Below the pieces are notes generated by a model. That model saw only the letters and a list, made by a program, of their open reading frames with translations, had not been told where the DNA came from and did no database searches. A stretch of 5,318 nt of DNA from contig JAKAYH010000197.1 of assembly GCA_021826835.1 (NCBI GenBank), forward strand, positions 1 to 5,318. Reading direction: 5' to 3'. Numbering within the stretch: the first letter of the stretch is position 1; each line of letters opens with the position of its first letter. The stretch comes from Thermoplasmata archaeon (GTDB lineage Archaea; Thermoplasmatota; Thermoplasmata; Thermoplasmatales; Thermoplasmataceae). Below, in pieces: positions 4,233 to 5,318 of this stretch. The position numbers and the translations under genes were made by a program.

Positions 4233-5132
4233 ATGAGCGATAGAGTAGAAGACAGAGATGAGAATTGGTCATGGGAATGCCCTGACAGATATGATATTAC
4301 GCTATATTTTTCAGACGGCGAACTTTATAACGTTCCAAAATATGTTAAAAAGACCATATGTACCTATGCTGAACTTAACAAAATGACCTTGCAGGATTAT
4401 ATCTGGGGTAAGCCTAAATGGCTAAAGGAATCTCACAACATTAATTTTGACAGCCTTGTTGATGTTAAAATTAAAGATAAGAATGATTTGATGGAAAGCA
4501 CCCTTCAAAGATTCGTTGATAGAGGTGTCAATAAGTTGAATAAAAAAATCGGAACTTATCCCAATACTCAAACTAGATTACCGGAATCACAGGGACATAT
4601 CCAGATTAAAAATGATATTGTCCAATATCTTAAGCGAATAGGTGTTGAAGCTTATCCAGAGGTTGTCTTTTATGAAAACGCACAATACGATTTCTATGAC
4701 TGGCAAAGAAAGGAACTTAGAAACAAACCAGATGCGGATGGGATTTTCGGCTACGGAAATGTTGGTTTCGGGCATTACAAGCGGGATTACGGTCAACAAA
4801 TAAGGGTAGATGTTGCCGGTTGGATTGATAATTCTTACGGTAAATTTGAATATCCGGTAGTTGCTGTAGAGGTAATGAAAAGCTCTAAACTTCAAGAAGA
4901 AATAATAGGTTTAAACAAAATACACAGCTCAAGCGTTGTCTATGCCATAGTTGTTGATGCTTTCGGTCGAATGAATGGGCAGATTAACGGAATTCCTATC
5001 GTTTCACTTGACGACTTTAGAGACTGTATCGTAGAGAGAGTAGAAATGGTGAAAGATGCCATTAAAGAAAGTAAAAGACTCAGCGAAATTTTTGATATTG
5101 GAAGGAAGTTTAACACATGTAAATTAGATTAG
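4233..5132 (+). CDS. Probable PD-(D/E)XK-like nuclease
   Basis: The product has 299 residues. From about 119 it follows the nuclease-fold order. A helix GHIQIKNDIVQYLKRIGVEA (121-140) leads to YPEVV with E143. D193 is in RVDVAGW, and the strand YPVVAVEVMKSSK (207-219) carries E213. A helix with Leu/Ile spacing (220-231) and the strand SVVYAIVV (234-241) follow. The lysine is three residues after E213 (K216), whereas the canonical motif has E-x-K, so the active site may be a variant. Residues 1-118 and the helical tail (about 261-299) are unassigned and may recognise DNA. It has no signal peptide or membrane helix. No methyltransferase or ATPase accompanies it, so it may be an orphan restriction-type or repair nuclease. 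The family assignment is by pattern. Confidence 0.7.
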   Translation: MSDRVEDRDENWSWECPDRYDITLYFSDGELYNVPKYVKKTICTYAELNKMTLQDYIWGKPKWLKESHNINFDSLVDVKIKDKNDLMESTLQRFVDRGVNKLNKKIGTYPNTQTRLPESQGHIQIKNDIVQYLKRIGVEAYPEVVFYENAQYDFYDWQRKELRNKPDADGIFGYGNVGFGHYKRDYGQQIRVDVAGWIDNSYGKFEYPVVAVEVMKSSKLQEEIIGLNKIHSSSVVYAIVVDAFGRMNGQINGIPIVSLDDFRDCIVERVEMVKDAIKESKRLSEIFDIGRKFNTCKLD

Positions 5133-5138
5133 GATAAG

Positions 5139-5170
5139 AGGAATATATCCACTTAATTAATTGAATTCCT
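5139..5170. terminator. Weak inverted repeat between the nuclease gene and the convergent tRNA
   Basis: AGGAAT (5139-5144) is inverted as ATTCCT (5165-5170) around an AT-rich loop of 20 bases, seven bases after the nuclease gene's stop. The gene and the tRNA converge here, so a termination role is plausible. The stem is short. Confidence 0.25.
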
Positions 5171-5210
5171 ACCTATTCGGCAGAAAATGGGATTTGCTTA
5201 TATTTTTAAA

Positions 5211-5284
5211 CGGGCTCGCCGGGATTTGAACCCGAGTCTTCGGCTTCGAAGGCCAACAGGATATCCTGGCTACCCCACGAGCCC
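5211..5284 (-). tRNA. tRNA-Arg (anticodon UCG)
   Basis: The 74-nt minus-strand gene folds as a full cloverleaf. The acceptor GGGCTCG (5278-5284) pairs with CGAGCCC (5212-5218), and the discriminator is G. The D arm contains GGTAGCC. The anticodon stem TTGGC/GCCGA encloses the loop CTTCGAA with anticodon TCG at 5247-5249. The T arm TCGGG-TTCAAAT-CCCGG is standard. UCG reads CGA arginine codons. There is no intron, and CCA is not encoded (TTT follows), so it is added after transcription. An AT-rich TTAATTATT (5305-5313) lies about 25 nt upstream as a candidate TATA box. Archaeal tRNA-Arg genes are known integration sites for fuselloviruses such as SSV1, which makes this a candidate attachment site. 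No duplicated tRNA fragment is seen in the window. Confidence 0.95.
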
Positions 5285-5304
5285 AAATGGTAATCGGTGC
5301 TCTG

Positions 5305-5313
5305 TTAATTATT
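5305..5313 (-). promoter_or_regulatory. Candidate TATA box of the tRNA gene
   Basis: The minus strand reads AATAATTAA, centred about 25 nt upstream of the first tRNA base. That is the distance expected when transcription starts at or very near the mature 5' end. Confidence 0.45.
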
Positions 5314-5318
5314 TTGTC

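Noticed and set aside
4048..4236. Plus-strand 62-codon frame across the 77-aa gene and the divergent promoter
   Set aside because: It is antisense to a better gene and ends with a hydrophobic run created by the AT-rich promoter region.
4587..4895. Minus-strand 102-codon frame inside the nuclease gene
   Set aside because: It is antisense to the conserved nuclease-like core, with no start signals.
1..5318. CRISPR array, transposase or integrase
   Set aside because: There are no regularly spaced repeats of 24-37 bp and no DDE, Y1 or tyrosine-recombinase motifs in any frame. The 11-bp repeats are directly adjacent, without spacers.

Overview
The window most likely comes from an AT-rich crenarchaeon, probably of the Sulfolobales type or one of its integrated elements. 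The evidence is a tRNA-Arg(UCG) of archaeal form without an encoded CCA, TATA-like boxes about 25 nt in front of ATG codons that lack Shine-Dalgarno (SD) sequences (leaderless mRNAs), and strong GGAGGT-type SD sequences only for genes inside an operon. The taxonomic call is inference; no gene here fixes the genus. The mix of small genes, a decayed restriction gene and a tRNA at the edge looks like an accessory or mobile-element-derived island. No integrase, replication protein, transposase or CRISPR array is visible.

Layout. Positions 1-300 hold no convincing gene but are unusual. About 220 bases are GC-rich (62-65% in two counted 60-base blocks) and contain three tandem copies of an 11-bp unit, several short hairpins, and a 10-bp inverted repeat. 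Positions 308-1090 (minus) encode a type II membrane-anchored coiled-coil protein with many N-glycosylation sequons. Positions 1225-2052 (minus) encode a five-helix membrane protein with a small C-terminal beta domain that may be Sm-like. Positions 2215-2502 (plus) are a doubtful, very basic ORF.

Positions 2682 to about 3510 (plus) are a compact operon: a ribbon-helix-helix-like regulator, two small cysteine-motif (zinc-binding) proteins, and a broken gene whose pieces together match the N-terminal part of MvaI/BcnI-family restriction endonucleases. The promoter TATA box lies inside a 7-bp inverted repeat, which suggests repression by the operon's own first product. Positions 4151-3525 (minus) encode a 77-aa alpha/beta protein followed by a stand-alone retropepsin-like aspartic protease. 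Divergent from this pair, 4233-5132 (plus) encodes a probable PD-(D/E)XK-like nuclease. The tRNA-Arg gene (5211-5284, minus) closes the window.

The most interesting points are the restriction-enzyme remnant (a frameshift that a 5-bp deletion explains exactly, an Asp-to-Asn change at the catalytic Asp, and a lost C-terminus), the promoter operator, the GC-rich repeat block as a possible origin or structured RNA, and the retropepsin/small-protein pair next to an intact nuclease gene. No complete new system can be demonstrated from this window alone.
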